Of a stretch of 14,607 nt of DNA, positions 1 to 6,659 are shown in pieces. Positions within the stretch are counted from its first letter, which is position 1; each line of letters starts with the position of its first letter. The stretch comes from Gemmatimonadales bacterium (GTDB lineage: Bacteria > Gemmatimonadota > Gemmatimonadetes > Gemmatimonadales > GWC2-71-9). Location of the stretch: contig JAICPP010000060.1 in the NCBI GenBank assembly GCA_025929805.1, positions 1-14,607 on the forward strand, written 5' to 3'. Both the position numbers and the translations under genes were made by a program. The notes below the pieces were generated by a model. It saw only the letters and a list, made by a program, of their open reading frames with translations. It searched no databases and was not told where the DNA came from.

Positions 1-988
1 ACAGGGGACCATGTTCCTCGACCAGCGTCTGGAGATCCATCCCGTTGAGCAACTCCATTACATAGTAGAAGGTGCCGTCACCCGATACCCCGAAGTCATA
101 CAGCTGAATGGTGTGCGGGGAACGGAGATTGGCCGCAGCCAGCGCTTCCCGCCGAAAGCGCCTGACCAGCACGTCCCCCTGCTGCCGGGTTAGCGCGCCA
201 AGCACCTCGGGTTTGATCAGCTTGACCGCGGCGGGGCGGGCCAGGAACCGGTGGGTGGCCTGCCAGACCTCTCCCATGCCCCCGCTGCCGATTAGGTCGC
301 CCAGGACATAGCTACCCATCTCCCGCGCTTTGCGAACCTCCCGCCCGAGCCGGGTGATGATGTGGGAGATCACCGGGGCCAAAAGCGCGCAGAGGTAGTT
401 GGGAATCGCGAGAATGAAGACTGCGCCCATGCTGGGCACGTCTACGCCCCTGGACTTCCAGAACAGGGCGGCCACGGGATCCATCGAGGCGGCGAGTAGT
501 GCGGTGACCAGCGATTTCCAGGGAGTGCTGGGGATGATCGAGGGGAACAGCAGGATGATGATGGCTATCCACGAGACTCCCGCAGGTGTCCCAACAGCGT
601 AGTCGAGCAGCCCGATCGAAAGGGCGACCAGCACTTCGTAACCCAACGCCAGATCAAGCAGGAACCGCGGACTCTTTTTACTCCTGCGGGTATACCAGAA
701 GAGCGCCAGTGACAGAAGGATGGCAGCACCGCCGACCAGATCGAAGATCGGCACCCACTCACCGTGTCTGGCTAGTTGATCGTCCTCCAAGATACCAGGC
801 AGCGGGGGTACCAGGTGCACCAGGAGGAAGTTCGCCGCCCAGAGACCAGCCGACGCGAGGCACACCACGCCCAACCGGTGGGCCGCTTCACGGAGGAGGT
901 CTTCTGGTAAGGTCTGGCGGGTCTCTCGACGGGCAGAGAGCCGGCCCTCGCGTGAATCGCGTGCCAGAGTTCGAGAATCGGGGATCAT
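1..988 (-). CDS. Membrane-anchored serine/threonine protein kinase, N-terminal part (runs off the left edge)
   Basis: The 329 visible residues have two parts. Residues about 38-211 are hydrophobic and form roughly six membrane spans (about 38-60, 80-99, 112-131, 139-152, 157-176, 187-211). A basic linker then leads to the start of a Hanks-type kinase domain: glycine-rich loop GSGGMGEVW at 234-242, ATP-binding Lys in AAVKLIK (K256), likely helix-C Glu E281, and the hinge region YYVMELL near 309-314. The HRD and DFG catalytic motifs lie beyond the edge, so activity cannot be judged. The start is ATG at 988, with a GGAG 10 bases upstream. Membrane part first and kinase last is the reverse of PknB-like kinases, where the kinase precedes the single span. 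The gene begins just after the terminator of the upstream dps-like gene, so it is probably transcribed separately. Hanks-type kinases phosphorylate Ser/Thr on protein targets; the target here is unknown. The kinase identity is secure. Confidence 0.93.
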   Translation of the reverse strand, partial: MIPDSRTLARDSREGRLSARRETRQTLPEDLLREAAHRLGVVCLASAGLWAANFLLVHLVPPLPGILEDDQLARHGEWVPIFDLVGGAAILLSLALFWYTRRSKKSPRFLLDLALGYEVLVALSIGLLDYAVGTPAGVSWIAIIILLFPSIIPSTPWKSLVTALLAASMDPVAALFWKSRGVDVPSMGAVFILAIPNYLCALLAPVISHIITRLGREVRKAREMGSYVLGDLIGSGGMGEVWQATHRFLARPAAVKLIKPEVLGALTRQQGDVLVRRFRREALAAANLRSPHTIQLYDFGVSGDGTFYYVMELLNGMDLQTLVEEHGPL

Positions 989-1054
989 CGGTAACGGTCT
1001 CCGCTCAAACGCTACGACCCTCGCCGCGTGATTGCTAGGCCACGCCGTCAGCCC

Positions 1055-1080
1055 AAAAAAAGCCCCGCGAAAAGCGGGGC
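1055..1080 (-). terminator. Rho-independent terminator after the dps-like gene
   Basis: On the minus strand a perfect 7-bp G+C stem (GCCCCGC at 1080-1074 pairing with GCGGGGC at 1068-1062) with a five-base loop is followed at once by seven T residues (1061-1055). It lies 24 bases after the stop of the dps-like gene and before the kinase start, so it should end the dps transcript and insulate the kinase. Confidence 0.92.
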
Positions 1081-1103
1081 CTCAGTATCTCGTCCGACTC
1101 CAC

Positions 1104-1676
1104 CTACCGGTTGCCATCCTCACCAGGAGTACCCTGTTGGTGGGCCTCGACAAACCAGAGCCACTTATCCAGCCCGCGGGATATCTCGGTGAGGATGTCC
1201 GTCGTATCGGCATCACCCAGCTCGTCGCTGGTGTCTATGCCCTCCCGACACATCCTTCCGAACTCGGAGAGTGCCGTGGAGAGCGCATCCACGTGGTCTT
1301 CGTCGTCGAAAATGTCCAGCGGGTACTCGCTCAGCGCAGACCGCTCGGCAGCACACCTGGCCGTGCCTTCGGCCACGCCACCGAGCTGGACTACCCGCTC
1401 GGCGAGTAGATCGACGTACTCCTGCACATCAGAGCTGATGTCGTCGAAGAGCTTGTGCAGTGCGATGAAGCTGGGGCCCTTCACATTCCAGTGCGCCTGC
1501 TTGCACTGGGTCTGAAGGTCGATGCAGTCGGCTAACCGGCGATTCAGCAGATCTATGACCCCGGTACGGGTTTCCGGGGACAAGTCGTTCTTGGTGGGGA
1601 ACAGACGATCCTGCTCGGTTTGGCGCTTCAGACGCGCACTCTGCTGGCGGGGAGGCGAAGCTGTCTTGGAAATCAT
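1104..1676 (-). CDS. dps: Dps-family DNA-binding ferritin (iron storage and peroxide protection)
   Basis: A 190-residue protein with the Dps signature AHWNVKGPSF (61-70) followed by ALHKLFDDI (72-80) and LLAERVVQLGG (90-100). All five ferroxidase residues of the Dps inter-subunit site can be placed with the spacing of E. coli Dps: H62, H74, D78, D89, E93. Dps proteins form hollow dodecamers in the cytoplasm, oxidise Fe(II) with hydrogen peroxide and store the iron; many also bind DNA. The N-terminal 35 residues are rich in Lys, Arg and Gln, compatible with a DNA-binding tail, which is inference. The start is ATG at 1676, with AGAGGAG ending 7 bases upstream. A terminator follows the gene. No convincing promoter was found in the 94 bases upstream. 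Confidence 0.93.
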   Translation of the reverse strand: MISKTASPPRQQSARLKRQTEQDRLFPTKNDLSPETRTGVIDLLNRRLADCIDLQTQCKQAHWNVKGPSFIALHKLFDDISSDVQEYVDLLAERVVQLGGVAEGTARCAAERSALSEYPLDIFDDEDHVDALSTALSEFGRMCREGIDTSDELGDADTTDILTEISRGLDKWLWFVEAHQQGTPGEDGNR

Positions 1677-1770
1677 GGGCTGCTCCTCTGAGCTGAAGGT
1701 CTCGAGATTAAGGTGAGGAGTCTAGGCAGAGGTTCGCGGCTATTCTGTGACCTGCAACCCCTCAACCGCT

Positions 1771-2544
1771 TCAAACCCCGGACAGCGGCTTTCGGCTCTC
1801 GGCTGGAGCAACCCTGCGAAGTACCAGCTGCTCCGGTGAGGAAAACCCCCGATCTACGGCAAAGCCCAGGTCGGATAGCTTTGCCCGGACCCGGTCGGTG
1901 GCGGCGGGTCCGATCACCCGCTCGTGCAGCTCCAGGACAACTGTGGTCACGGTCGGCAGCCGAGCACCATCGAACAGCTCGCCTTCGGCCCCTTCGGCGT
2001 CAACCACCAGGAGCGTGGGCCGTACTTTTTCTACCAGGTAGTTCAACGACTTCCCGGGTACCTCCACTGGCCGGGCTCCTACCCGGCGGCGCACCACGGA
2101 AGTAGACACCAGGTGCTGATCCCGATACAGGGTTATGCGGCCCGCTCGGGGTCCTACCGCACACATCTCCAGGTTGGGCTCCACGCCGTTAAGCCGATAG
2201 GTATCGCGAATGCAGGGTTCCAGGTCGGGATCCGCCTCACAGGCAAAGACCCTGCTCGATCCTACCCGCTTGGCACAATAAGCGGACACCAAGCCCAGAC
2301 CCGCTCCGATTTCAAGGACAGTATCGGTCGGGGACAGCAACGCTCCAATCAGACGAAGCTCTTCTCCTTTGTAATCACCTTTGGAAAGGGTGCGCTCGAC
2401 CCGACGGGACATGTGTCTGCCGATCCGGATCCGGATACCTTCGATTGCAATGGTGGAACGCCGAGCCACCCGATATTGGTAGACCAGCCAACCAGAGACC
2501 TTCTTGAGGGTTCTCCGACTCCAAGAGCGCGACCGCGTGGGCAT
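1771..2544 (-). CDS. FkbM-family SAM-dependent methyltransferase
   Basis: A 257-residue protein with a Rossmann-type methyltransferase core. The glycine-rich SAM loop is VLEIGAGLGLV at 76-86, and the acidic residue that normally holds the ribose is E103 in ACEAD. The FkbM hallmark VDAEGAEGELF is at 181-191, followed by the strand VVLELHE at 202-208. FkbM-family enzymes O-methylate sugars or polyketides; the substrate here is unknown and there is no glycan or polyketide cluster in the window to suggest one. The first 50 residues are very basic. The start is ATG at 2544; the upstream sequence has only a weak ribosome-binding site, so a slightly later start is possible. It lies 94 bases upstream of the dps-like gene on the same strand, with no obvious terminator between them. 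Confidence 0.87.
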   Translation of the reverse strand: MPTRSRSWSRRTLKKVSGWLVYQYRVARRSTIAIEGIRIRIGRHMSRRVERTLSKGDYKGEELRLIGALLSPTDTVLEIGAGLGLVSAYCAKRVGSSRVFACEADPDLEPCIRDTYRLNGVEPNLEMCAVGPRAGRITLYRDQHLVSTSVVRRRVGARPVEVPGKSLNYLVEKVRPTLLVVDAEGAEGELFDGARLPTVTTVVLELHERVIGPAATDRVRAKLSDLGFAVDRGFSSPEQLVLRRVAPAESRKPLSGV

Positions 2545-2593
2545 CTCAATTCAACAATTTAGTCGCCAGGAGCGGTCAGCCGATACGAGGGTA

Positions 2594-2815
2594 CTAGGCG
2601 GCCTTTCGAGAGAGTCGACGCGGAGTCGGAGGGGCAGCCACGCGGATGGTCACTGGAGGGGGCATCATGATTGCCTGGTGCGCCGCCTCGAACGCTTGGA
2701 TGGCTTCGCGCTCCTCCTCCGGCACATCGGCCCACCCGTTGTAATCGCAGCTGAACACAGCGCCTCCAGCATGGCCACTGACGACCGCTTCTTTATGAGC
2801 TCGCGGCCAGTACAC
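2594..2815 (-). CDS. Small hypothetical protein, unusual start
   Basis: A 73-residue reading frame I do not recognise. The N-terminal two thirds, with SGHAGGAVFSCDYNGWADVPEEER in the middle (residues about 13-36) and a short amphipathic helix after it, looks like a real folded protein. The C-terminal 22 residues are Pro/Arg/Ala-rich. The frame stays open upstream of the GTG at 2815 for about 22 codons without any ATG, so a start at the upstream CTG or ATT is also possible. No good ribosome-binding site precedes any of these. It lies 49 bases upstream of the FkbM methyltransferase on the same strand. Codon third positions are moderately G/C-rich, compatible with coding. It may also be a decayed or non-coding frame. 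Confidence 0.45.
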   Translation of the reverse strand: MYWPRAHKEAVVSGHAGGAVFSCDYNGWADVPEEEREAIQAFEAAHQAIMMPPPVTIRVAAPPTPRRLSRKAA

Positions 2816-2914
2816 GGTTGCAATCAGTGTACCGCACTCTGGTCCCGGTACTCGGCACCAATTAGCGTGGGTCGTGACGCTTTACTCCAGAGGCCGTGAT
2901 CTTCGTCACCCGGG

Positions 2915-2923
2915 TGCTATGTT
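2915..2923 (+). promoter_or_regulatory. Possible extended -10 promoter for dodecin
   Basis: TG-C-TATGTT at 2915-2923 matches an extended -10 element (TGn followed by TATGTT), 27 bases before the dodecin ATG. The -35 region (about 2895-2900) does not match consensus. This is a pattern match only. Confidence 0.35.
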
Positions 2924-2949
2924 AAAGGCCTCCCTTCACCGGAGCTCCC

Positions 2950-3162
2950 ATGTCGAACCACGTTTACAAGACCATCGAGCTGGTAGGCTCGTCCACCCGC
3001 AGCATGGAGGACGCCATCCAAAGGGCGATCGGCAAAGCGGCGGAGACCGTTCGTAACCTTCGCTGGTTCGAGGTGATGGACACCCGCGGGCATATCGAGC
3101 AAGGGCGGGTCGCTCATTGGCAGGTGACGCTCAAAATCGGGTTCACCCTGGAGGAGGAGTGA
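2950..3162 (+). CDS. Dodecin (flavin-binding dodecamer)
   Basis: A 70-residue protein matching dodecins over its whole length: VYKTIELVGSS at 5-15, SMEDAIQRAI at 18-27, NLRWFEVMDTRG at 36-47 and VAHWQVTLKIGF at 54-65. W39 and Q58 sit where dodecins place the Trp that stacks on the isoalloxazine ring and the Gln that contacts it. Dodecins assemble into cytoplasmic dodecamers that bind flavins (and in some bacteria CoA), and are thought to buffer free flavin and limit photochemical or redox damage. The start is ATG at 2950, with GGAG 6 bases upstream, and the length is typical for the family. It appears to be transcribed alone or with the next plus-strand gene 110 bases downstream. The identity is secure; the ligand is inferred from the family. 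Confidence 0.95.
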   Translation: MSNHVYKTIELVGSSTRSMEDAIQRAIGKAAETVRNLRWFEVMDTRGHIEQGRVAHWQVTLKIGFTLEEE

Positions 3163-3272
3163 CACCCCGCCTACCCCCGGACGGGGAGCCGCTGCCCAGC
3201 GGGAAGTGAGCTCACCAGACGGTTTACACCAAACTTTCCTTAACGGACAGGATTCCCACGCCGGAGCAGATC

Positions 3273-3539
3273 ATGTCACCCCGTCAGCCCACCCCCGCCG
3301 AGCGCCAGATCCAGGTGCGTCAGGTCACCCATGTGCAGGCCTCCTGGACTGAAGAAGAACGCGGAGAGCCCGGCGCCTTCACGGTGCAACTCATACTTGA
3401 TCATGGAGCGGACGAATACGTTCTCCGTCCGACGGCCGAAGACACCGACGTCCTGGTGAAACTGCTGGCCCGGAGCTCCAACGCTACCTTCGATGTGGAT
3501 CGCAAGGTGCTGATGTTCGGCAACCTGGCGATCGGCTAG
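3273..3539 (+). CDS. Hypothetical protein, 88 residues
   Basis: Not recognised. The start ATG at 3273 has GGAG 6 bases upstream, which supports it as a real gene. The sequence predicts alternating strands (VRQVTHVQASW at 16-26, AFTVQLILDH at 35-44, DEYVLRP at 47-53) followed by a helix containing DTDVLVKLLARS (57-68) and two short strands, suggesting a small soluble alpha/beta fold. It has no signal peptide, no membrane segment and no cysteines. The residues TAEDTDVLVKLLARS could cap a beta-sheet, but no function can be assigned. It follows dodecin on the same strand, separated by 110 bases that contain short hairpins without a T tract, so co-transcription is uncertain. Confidence 0.75.
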   Translation: MSPRQPTPAERQIQVRQVTHVQASWTEEERGEPGAFTVQLILDHGADEYVLRPTAEDTDVLVKLLARSSNATFDVDRKVLMFGNLAIG

Positions 3540-3544
3540 CGGCG

Positions 3545-3566
3545 CCTGAGCGCGGCGAGCGCCAGG
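3545..3566. terminator. Possible weak bidirectional hairpin between convergent genes
   Basis: CCTG-A-GCGC (3545-3553) can pair with GCGC-CAGG (3559-3566), an 8-bp stem with one bulged A and a five-base loop, lying six bases after the 88-residue gene and just before the end of the minus-strand small membrane peptide. No T tract follows on either strand, so terminator activity is uncertain. Confidence 0.3.
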
Positions 3567-3572
3567 TCCGGG

Positions 3573-3710
3573 CTACGTTGCGGGAGCAGTCTCGGTGGCT
3601 GGAGTGGCAGGTCCACCAGCCAGCGCGTAGACGATCCAGATTGCCAGGATGATGATGAGTACCCAGATGAAGACCCGTTTCATGTTGCGCTCCGGAGCGG
3701 GCTCTGCCAT
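3573..3710 (-). CDS. Small single-span membrane peptide, 45 residues
   Basis: The translated peptide is a short charged N-terminus (MAEPAPERNMKR), one strongly hydrophobic span at about residues 12-31 (VFIWVLIIILAIWIVYAL), and an Ala/Pro/Thr-rich tail. ATG at 3710 has AGGAGG ending four bases upstream, the best ribosome-binding site nearby. An internal ATG at codon 10 also has a GGAG six bases ahead and would give a 36-residue version. The open frame extends upstream to 3821, but that part is Arg/His/Ser-rich with no ribosome-binding site and is probably not translated. It lies downstream of the vWA lipoprotein gene, but the terminator between them means it has its own promoter or depends on read-through. 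The function is unknown; an envelope location is likely. Confidence 0.65.
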   Translation of the reverse strand: MAEPAPERNMKRVFIWVLIIILAIWIVYALAGGPATPATETAPAT

Positions 3711-3850
3711 ACGACCTCCTGGGTGAGAGCTGAACGTCATCAGCCGTGCAGTTAAGGATACATGCCCGATGCGATCTGGGTGACCCCTCGATGCCGCCAA
3801 AGAAATCGGACACCCCGACACGTTGGCACCCGGTTCCGCCGTCCAGTGAC

Positions 3851-3880
3851 AAACGAAAGCGCCGGCTCGCGCCGGCGCTC
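3851..3880 (-). terminator. Rho-independent terminator after the vWA lipoprotein gene
   Basis: A perfect 9-bp stem, AGCGCCGGC (3858-3866) with GCCGGCGCT (3871-3879), and a TCGC loop. On the minus strand it is followed by TTTCGTTTG, an interrupted T tract. It lies 23 bases past the stop of the minus-strand lipoprotein gene, which fits termination of that operon. Confidence 0.82.
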
Positions 3881-3902
3881 GTGATTCAGGTCCGAGGGGT
3901 CT

Positions 3903-4649
3903 CTATATCACCTTGCCCCGTCTCACTCTGAAGTCCACCACGTTCTTCATCCACGACCAGAGCGAGTCCTGCTGTTCCGGCCGAGCGGTGGACACGAAGT
4001 GGCGGCGCCACCCCTGCATCACTTCCGCATCCTGGGTCCACAGCCGCACTCGCTTTCTCGGCACGTGCTTTTCCCAGCGCTGGGCAACTTTGGGTGAGGC
4101 ATAGAGCAAGCGCACGGTCACGCTGCGGGAGAGGTACTCCAGCGGCGTCATGTTGATCCGGCGATAAAGCTCATCACCCTTGGCGCCGGGGATGTCAGGT
4201 ACCCCATCCGAGAACATCACGATGCTGAGCGGGGCCAACCCCAGGTTTTGACGCTGCACATGCACCGATACCCGCTCGAAGAAGGCATTGTAATCGGTGA
4301 TCGGATCTTCCTCCGGGAACCAGGCCCGAAGGCTGGCGGCAATCTGCGCGGGTGACTTCCCGGTCAGGTCCTGAATTGGGTGAAAGGTCTTGGCTTCGCC
4401 GGGCCGCTGACCACCCATCGTACCGATGAAGACATCGGATGGCCGGCGCAGGCCGTGAAACCCCTTCATGTGGGCATAGATGTAGAGCGCGGCAAAGTCG
4501 ATCGCGTCATCGAAATGCCCGCTCCGCCGAAACGAGCCCGACACATCGAGCCCGATGACCAGTGTGGATTTGGGCGGCGGCGCGTCCTTGGGTGGGGTGC
4601 ACCCGAGAACCAGCGCCCCAAGCGCCGCTAACAGGAATCGCCGCTTCAC
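3903..4649 (-). CDS. Von Willebrand factor A-like lipoprotein
   Basis: A 248-residue protein with a lipoprotein signal peptide: basic start (VKRR), hydrophobic stretch, lipobox LVLGC with the acylated Cys at 17, then a Pro/Lys-rich linker. A vWA-like domain follows. The metal-site motif DVSGS is at 35-39, a candidate second-loop Thr is T118 (PITDYNAFF), and the third-loop Asp is D148 in FSDG. This is consistent with an intact MIDAS metal-binding site, which in vWA domains mediates protein binding. The start is GTG at 4649, whose last three letters overlap the TGA of the upstream membrane-protein gene (GTGA), implying translational coupling. The open frame continues much further upstream (to 5099), but that part is the shadow of the membrane protein gene. 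Exact ligand and partner are unknown. It is probably a periplasmic lipoprotein acting with the upstream membrane protein. Confidence 0.85.
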   Translation of the reverse strand: MKRRFLLAALGALVLGCTPPKDAPPPKSTLVIGLDVSGSFRRSGHFDDAIDFAALYIYAHMKGFHGLRRPSDVFIGTMGGQRPGEAKTFHPIQDLTGKSPAQIAASLRAWFPEEDPITDYNAFFERVSVHVQRQNLGLAPLSIVMFSDGVPDIPGAKGDELYRRINMTPLEYLSRSVTVRLLYASPKVAQRWEKHVPRKRVRLWTQDAEVMQGWRRHFVSTARPEQQDSLWSWMKNVVDFRVRRGKVI

Positions 4650-5890
4650 ACGGCCCCCTGGGGCACCGCCCCGCGAGTTGCCTGCTTCCGCTCCATCGAG
4701 AGCGGAGTGGCCGCCAGCACGTCCTCCAGTGAGCGGAACGGGAGGGTGAAGTGTGGCCGGCCCAGCAGGACCACCAGCCAGAAGTTGAAGCCGGCAGCCA
4801 GGAGCTGGAGAACCGGCAGGGTGAGGAGCTCGAACATCTCCTTGGCTTCGCTCTTGAACCAATCGATTTCGGCTTTCAGGGCCGCGATCGGAGCCTTCCA
4901 AAACTCGGGCTGCTTCGGCGGGGCAATGTCCGCTGAGCTTCCGTGGCTCAGTGTTTCCCGAGCCAGAACCGCGATGAGCGCAGGAGTGCCGTAGCGACCG
5001 AAGAGGAACCAGGTCATGCCACGGACACCCACCCAGCCGCCAAAGGCGACCGCCAGTGTACCGACCAGGCCCAGGTTGAAGCCCTGCTGCGCCATCCACG
5101 GCGTTATCGCGTCGACCAGCTCGCGATAGAGGAACAGAACCTCGAACATCGCGACCACGAGCTCGATCAGCGTCATGGAAATGATGGTGCCGTACTGCTT
5201 GGTCTTGATGGCATCATTCAACGCCTGCACGCAGGCGAAGCTGCCGCCCACCAGGAAGAACAGGAACATGTAGAGCAGCGCGGTGAGCATGACCGGGTTG
5301 GGCTCGAAGCCAGTCAGGTCGGCCAGCAGCTCGTTCATGGTAGGCCGCAGCGTGAACGTGAAGATCACGGCCTCGATCGCCGACCAGAGGATCAGGAGCA
5401 GGAAGGCGAGCCATGGCACCCCCGGCTTGAAGTACCGGCGCGAGGTCCAGTCGAGTATGGCAAACGGAGAGTTTAGTGCGCCCTTGATGGCGTTCCAGAG
5501 CAGTCGGACGAACGCGCGTATCCCGCTCCCGATCCAGCCGATCAGGACGAAGAGGAAACGGCCCATGCCAGCCCAGTAGAACCAGGCCATACGGCCAACG
5601 TCCCACCACGACATCAAGAGGGCGGTCAGGAAGTAGCCGCGTCCGGAGCGGAACGGCAGACTATAGAGCGAGACCATGGTGGCCCACATGCTCACCACGA
5701 GCACGGCGAACGGCAGCAGCAGCAGTGTCGCCTTGAGCAGGGCCATCCCGGAGGTTCCTTCGAAAATGAAGCCGAATACCAAGCGCTGGAGGTCGAGGAT
5801 CCACGACATACCGGACCACATCCAGCTCCACAGCTGAGTCAGCATCCAGCTCCACTGCTCCGGCTGGGCGGTCTCGAGGGTGGGTTGCAT
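4646..5890 (-). CDS. Polytopic membrane protein coupled to the vWA lipoprotein
   Basis: A 414-residue protein with about seven or eight predicted membrane spans (roughly 51-77, 86-98, 101-122, 158-180, 199-222, 234-256, 273-298, 355-376). It is unusually rich in Trp and Met near the N-terminus and at span borders. I do not recognise the family; no transporter or enzyme motif was found. A soluble stretch (about 300-352) contains the amphipathic segment ALKAEIDWFKSEAKEMFELL. The C-terminus is short, basic and probably cytoplasmic. The start is ATG at 5890, with GGAGG 10 bases upstream. The frame is open to 6046, but the extra N-terminal residues look non-coding. The stop overlaps the GTG of the lipoprotein gene, so the two products are likely made together and may form one complex. 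It could be an envelope-remodelling or sensing component; that is inference. Confidence 0.8.
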   Translation of the reverse strand: MQPTLETAQPEQWSWMLTQLWSWMWSGMSWILDLQRLVFGFIFEGTSGMALLKATLLLLPFAVLVVSMWATMVSLYSLPFRSGRGYFLTALLMSWWDVGRMAWFYWAGMGRFLFVLIGWIGSGIRAFVRLLWNAIKGALNSPFAILDWTSRRYFKPGVPWLAFLLLILWSAIEAVIFTFTLRPTMNELLADLTGFEPNPVMLTALLYMFLFFLVGGSFACVQALNDAIKTKQYGTIISMTLIELVVAMFEVLFLYRELVDAITPWMAQQGFNLGLVGTLAVAFGGWVGVRGMTWFLFGRYGTPALIAVLARETLSHGSSADIAPPKQPEFWKAPIAALKAEIDWFKSEAKEMFELLTLPVLQLLAAGFNFWLVVLLGRPHFTLPFRSLEDVLAATPLSMERKQATRGAVPQGAV

Positions 5891-6188
5891 ACGGGTTGAG
5901 CCTCCGGCAGTTCGCAGGAAGACAGATAAAGGGACGTCAGCCAATGAATTCGGGGTGGAAAAGGCAAGCGACGTGCCGGACATGGCACGGGGGGATAAAG
6001 TGCCGTTACCAGAATGTGACCAGCAGAGTTGGCTCCCGTCCAGCAAGGACTCTGCCGATCCTGAACTTAGTACCAGTCCTCATGCACCAGACCAGCCTTG
6101 AGGCGAACTGCCGCGGGGCACCTGGATCTGTGAAAATTCTTGCACCTTCCGAGTTACTTTCCCGTGTCCCAACACTGGAGGCAGTTCC
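5891..6188. other. Intergenic region between divergent genes
   Basis: 298 bases between the divergently oriented membrane-protein and MOSC genes, so promoters for both must lie here. I inspected both strands for -35/-10 pairs with 16-18-base spacing and found none convincing. Short open frames here (for example the plus-strand frame from 5896) have no ribosome-binding site and unlikely compositions, and are not called. No repeat, RNA gene or riboswitch-like structure is evident. Confidence 0.5.
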
Positions 6189-6659
6189 GTGAGCGGCCGT
6201 CTCGAGGCGATCTGGATCAAGCGAGCTCATCGGGGGTCCATGGATGCCGTAACCGGGGGTCGGCTTGTGGCCGGCCGCGGCCTGGTCGGCAATGCCGATC
6301 AGGGTCGCCGCCGTCAGGTCACGCTGATAGAGCGCGAACGGTGGGAGGCATTGATGCGGGAGCTGGGAGGCGCGATACCCCCTGCGGCCCGCCGCGCCAA
6401 TTTGATGGTGAGCGGCGTTCAGCTGGCCCGCACCAGCGACCGGGTCCTCCGGGTTGGTAGTTGCCGGCTTCGGATCGCGGGAGAGACCAGGCCATGCGAG
6501 CGAATGGATGAAGCATTACCGGGGCTGAGGAGTGCTCTCGCCGTGGACTGGGGAGGCGGTGTCTTCGCCGAGGTGCTGGATGATGGGGAGATCGCGGTAG
6601 GTGATGTGGTGCAGTGGGAGGATGGGAACCAGGAACCCGGAACCAGGAACCGGAGCTGA
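6189..6659 (+). CDS. MOSC-domain protein
   Basis: A 156-residue protein with the MOSC (molybdenum cofactor sulfurase C-terminal) pattern: GRGLVGNADQ at 29-38, RRQVTLIERE at 41-50, ANLMVSGVQL at 70-79 and VGSCRLRIAGETRPCERMDE at 89-108. C103 is at the position of the conserved MOSC cysteine. The family acts in sulfur transfer to molybdenum cofactor or in detoxification of N-hydroxylated compounds; stand-alone bacterial versions are mostly uncharacterised. The start is GTG at 6189, with GGAGG 7 bases upstream. No molybdoenzyme or cofactor gene lies nearby. The last 11 residues (GNQEPGTRNRS) are encoded by a tandem heptanucleotide repeat and are probably not part of the domain; the domain itself ends near VVQWED (140-145). 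It converges on the TPR gene, 46 bases apart. Confidence 0.88.
   Translation: MSGRLEAIWIKRAHRGSMDAVTGGRLVAGRGLVGNADQGRRRQVTLIERERWEALMRELGGAIPPAARRANLMVSGVQLARTSDRVLRVGSCRLRIAGETRPCERMDEALPGLRSALAVDWGGGVFAEVLDDGEIAVGDVVQWEDGNQEPGTRNRS

Noticed and set aside
586..1038. Plus-strand frame of 150 codons opposite the kinase membrane domain
   Set aside because: Arg/Pro/Gly-rich, no ribosome-binding site, and antisense to a frame with clear membrane spans leading into the kinase domain.
3189..3202. Hairpin CCGCT/AGCGG after dodecin as a terminator
   Set aside because: Only 5 bp with no following T tract.
3206..3215. Palindrome GTGAGCTCAC upstream of the 88-residue gene as an operator
   Set aside because: A single 10-base palindrome in high-GC sequence is expected by chance, and no promoter can be placed next to it.
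4650..5099. Upstream extension of the vWA lipoprotein frame to 398 residues
   Set aside because: The extra 150 residues are Gly/Pro/Arg-rich and antisense-like in composition; they are a shifted reading of the membrane protein gene. The lipoprotein signal peptide begins exactly at the GTG at 4649.
5896..6192. Plus-strand frame of 98 codons in the 5891-6188 gap
   Set aside because: No ribosome-binding site, no recognisable pattern, and it runs through the MOSC ribosome-binding site and start.
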